Shown here piece by piece: positions 63,072-64,000 of a DNA stretch of 64,000 bases. Below the pieces are notes generated by a model that worked only from the letters and a program-made list of their open reading frames with translations, had not been told where the DNA came from and did not search any database. Both the position numbers and the translations under genes were made by a program. The stretch's first letter is position 1. Each line of letters opens with the position of its first letter. Source of the stretch: Nigrospora sphaerica (lineage: Eukaryota > Ascomycota > Sordariomycetes > Amphisphaeriales > Apiosporaceae); NCBI GenBank assembly GCA_018287875.1, contig JAGVVL010000029.1:772367-836366 (forward strand). Reading direction: 5' to 3'.

Positions 63072-64000
63072 TAAAAAACCAGTTTACCCCACGTCTGACA
63101 AAGAACAAGCTTTAAAGATGGCCTTATCTCAAATAGAGCGCCAGTTTGGGAAAGATGCAGTAATGCGTTTAGGAGACGATCAAAGACAACCGATTTCAGT
63201 CATCTCTACCGGTTCTCTCGCACTAGATGTGGCCTTAGGCATTGGCGGTCTACCAAGAGGTCGTATTGTAGAAATTTATGGTCCTGAATCTTCTGGAAAA
63301 ACCACATTGACCTTACATGTCATTGCTGAGTGCCAGAAAGCAGGGGGCGTGGCTGTTTTTGTAGATGCCGAACACGCGCTAGATACAGATTATGCTGGAA
63401 AATTAGGCGTCAACATCAAGGATTTATGGGTATCGCAACCGGACAGTGGAGAGCAAGCCCTAGAAATAGTAGACATGTGGGTGCGTTCTGGCGCTGTGGA
63501 TGTGATTGTCGTCGATTCAGTGGCTGCCTTGACTCCCGAGCCGAAATTGAAGGAGAAATGGGCGATACGCATGTAGGGTTACAAGCTCGTTTGATGTCTC
63601 AAGCATTACGAAAACTAACGGCTAATGTAAAGCGCTCTAATACAGTATTAATCTTTATTAACCAAATTCGAATGAAAATTGGTGTGATGTTTGGAAATCC
63701 CGAAACCACAACAGGCGGTAATGCACTAAAATTTTATGCTTCCCAACGACTGGATATTAGAGGGATTCGCACAACAGAAAATGGTAGAGAAACCAGAGTG
63801 AAGGTTGTTAAAAATAAAATGGCACCTCCCTTTAAAGAAGCAATTTTTGAAATACTATTTGGGCAAGGTATTTCTCATATCAGCGAATTAATCGACTTAG
63901 GGGTTACCCATGGGTTTGTGGAAAAATCAGGCAGTTGGTACAACTATAACACTCAACGCCTTGGACAAGGCAAAGATAATGCCCGCCAATTTTTAGAAGC
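63062..64000 (+). CDS. recA: Recombinase RecA, 3' end outside the window (one frame break)
   Basis: Homologous recombination and SOS co-protease. It starts at ATG 63062, inside the last codons of nuoF. Motifs: [37 protein letters not shown] (P-loop), [33 protein letters not shown]. The frame breaks at the C3 run 63535-63537; one C added gives [20 protein letters not shown] and on through [20 protein letters not shown] to the window end ([17 protein letters not shown]). No nonsense mutation is seen in the continuation. The remaining C-terminus is off the edge. Confidence 0.95.

Overview
The window looks like a chromosome segment of an AT-rich, host-associated gammaproteobacterium, most like the Legionellales (Coxiella, Rickettsiella or Diplorickettsia-type intracellular bacteria). 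This rests on the overall gene content (greA, comEC, rpoD with a sigma70 non-conserved region, yggX, holC, ftsB, ppa) and on long ankyrin-repeat proteins of the kind intracellular bacteria use against host cells. I cannot name the species from sequence alone.

Layout: 1-6 kb dnaJ end, greA, a PilX-like pilin, tldD, miaA-trmB, an MFS permease. 6-13 kb an L31-like protein, an orphan receiver protein, comEC, pgpA, rpoD, a PiT phosphate permease. 13-34 kb a dense housekeeping block: rnr, a possible small RNA, rsmH-ftsL-rsmD, apbC, gmk-yggX-murD-rpoZ-gap, trpS-ppa, hinT-holC, murA, a DsbA-like protein, ftsB, murF, a photolyase, mraY-recJ, bioC. The division and wall (dcw) genes are present but scattered among unrelated genes. 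34.5-38.9 kb holds a very large ankyrin protein and a decayed ankyrin fragment. 39-47 kb carries sucA-sucB-mutS and holB-tmk. 47.5-54.3 kb is an accessory array of four paralogous exported proteins: each has a signal peptide and a beta-rich domain, three continue into ankyrin repeats, and a related hairpin lies upstream of each of those three. 54.5-64 kb is housekeeping again: fabF-acp-ftsK, xseA, tRNA-Ala, gltX, an isolated nuoF, and recA running off the end.

About fifty single or double base losses break reading frames here, in roughly thirty genes, including recA, rpoD, gltX, mutS, ftsK and murA. Nearly all sit in homopolymer runs, every one fits a missing base, and conserved motifs continue in the next frame. 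I therefore annotate these genes at full span as probably intact genes with consensus (homopolymer undercall) errors. The two clear decayed regions are the ankyrin remnants near 38.5 kb and 48.4 kb.

The most interesting candidate system is the 47.5-54.3 kb array. The order of beta segments resembles inverse autotransporter barrels, which would place the ankyrin repeats as a surface or secreted passenger. That is inference and needs structural modelling.
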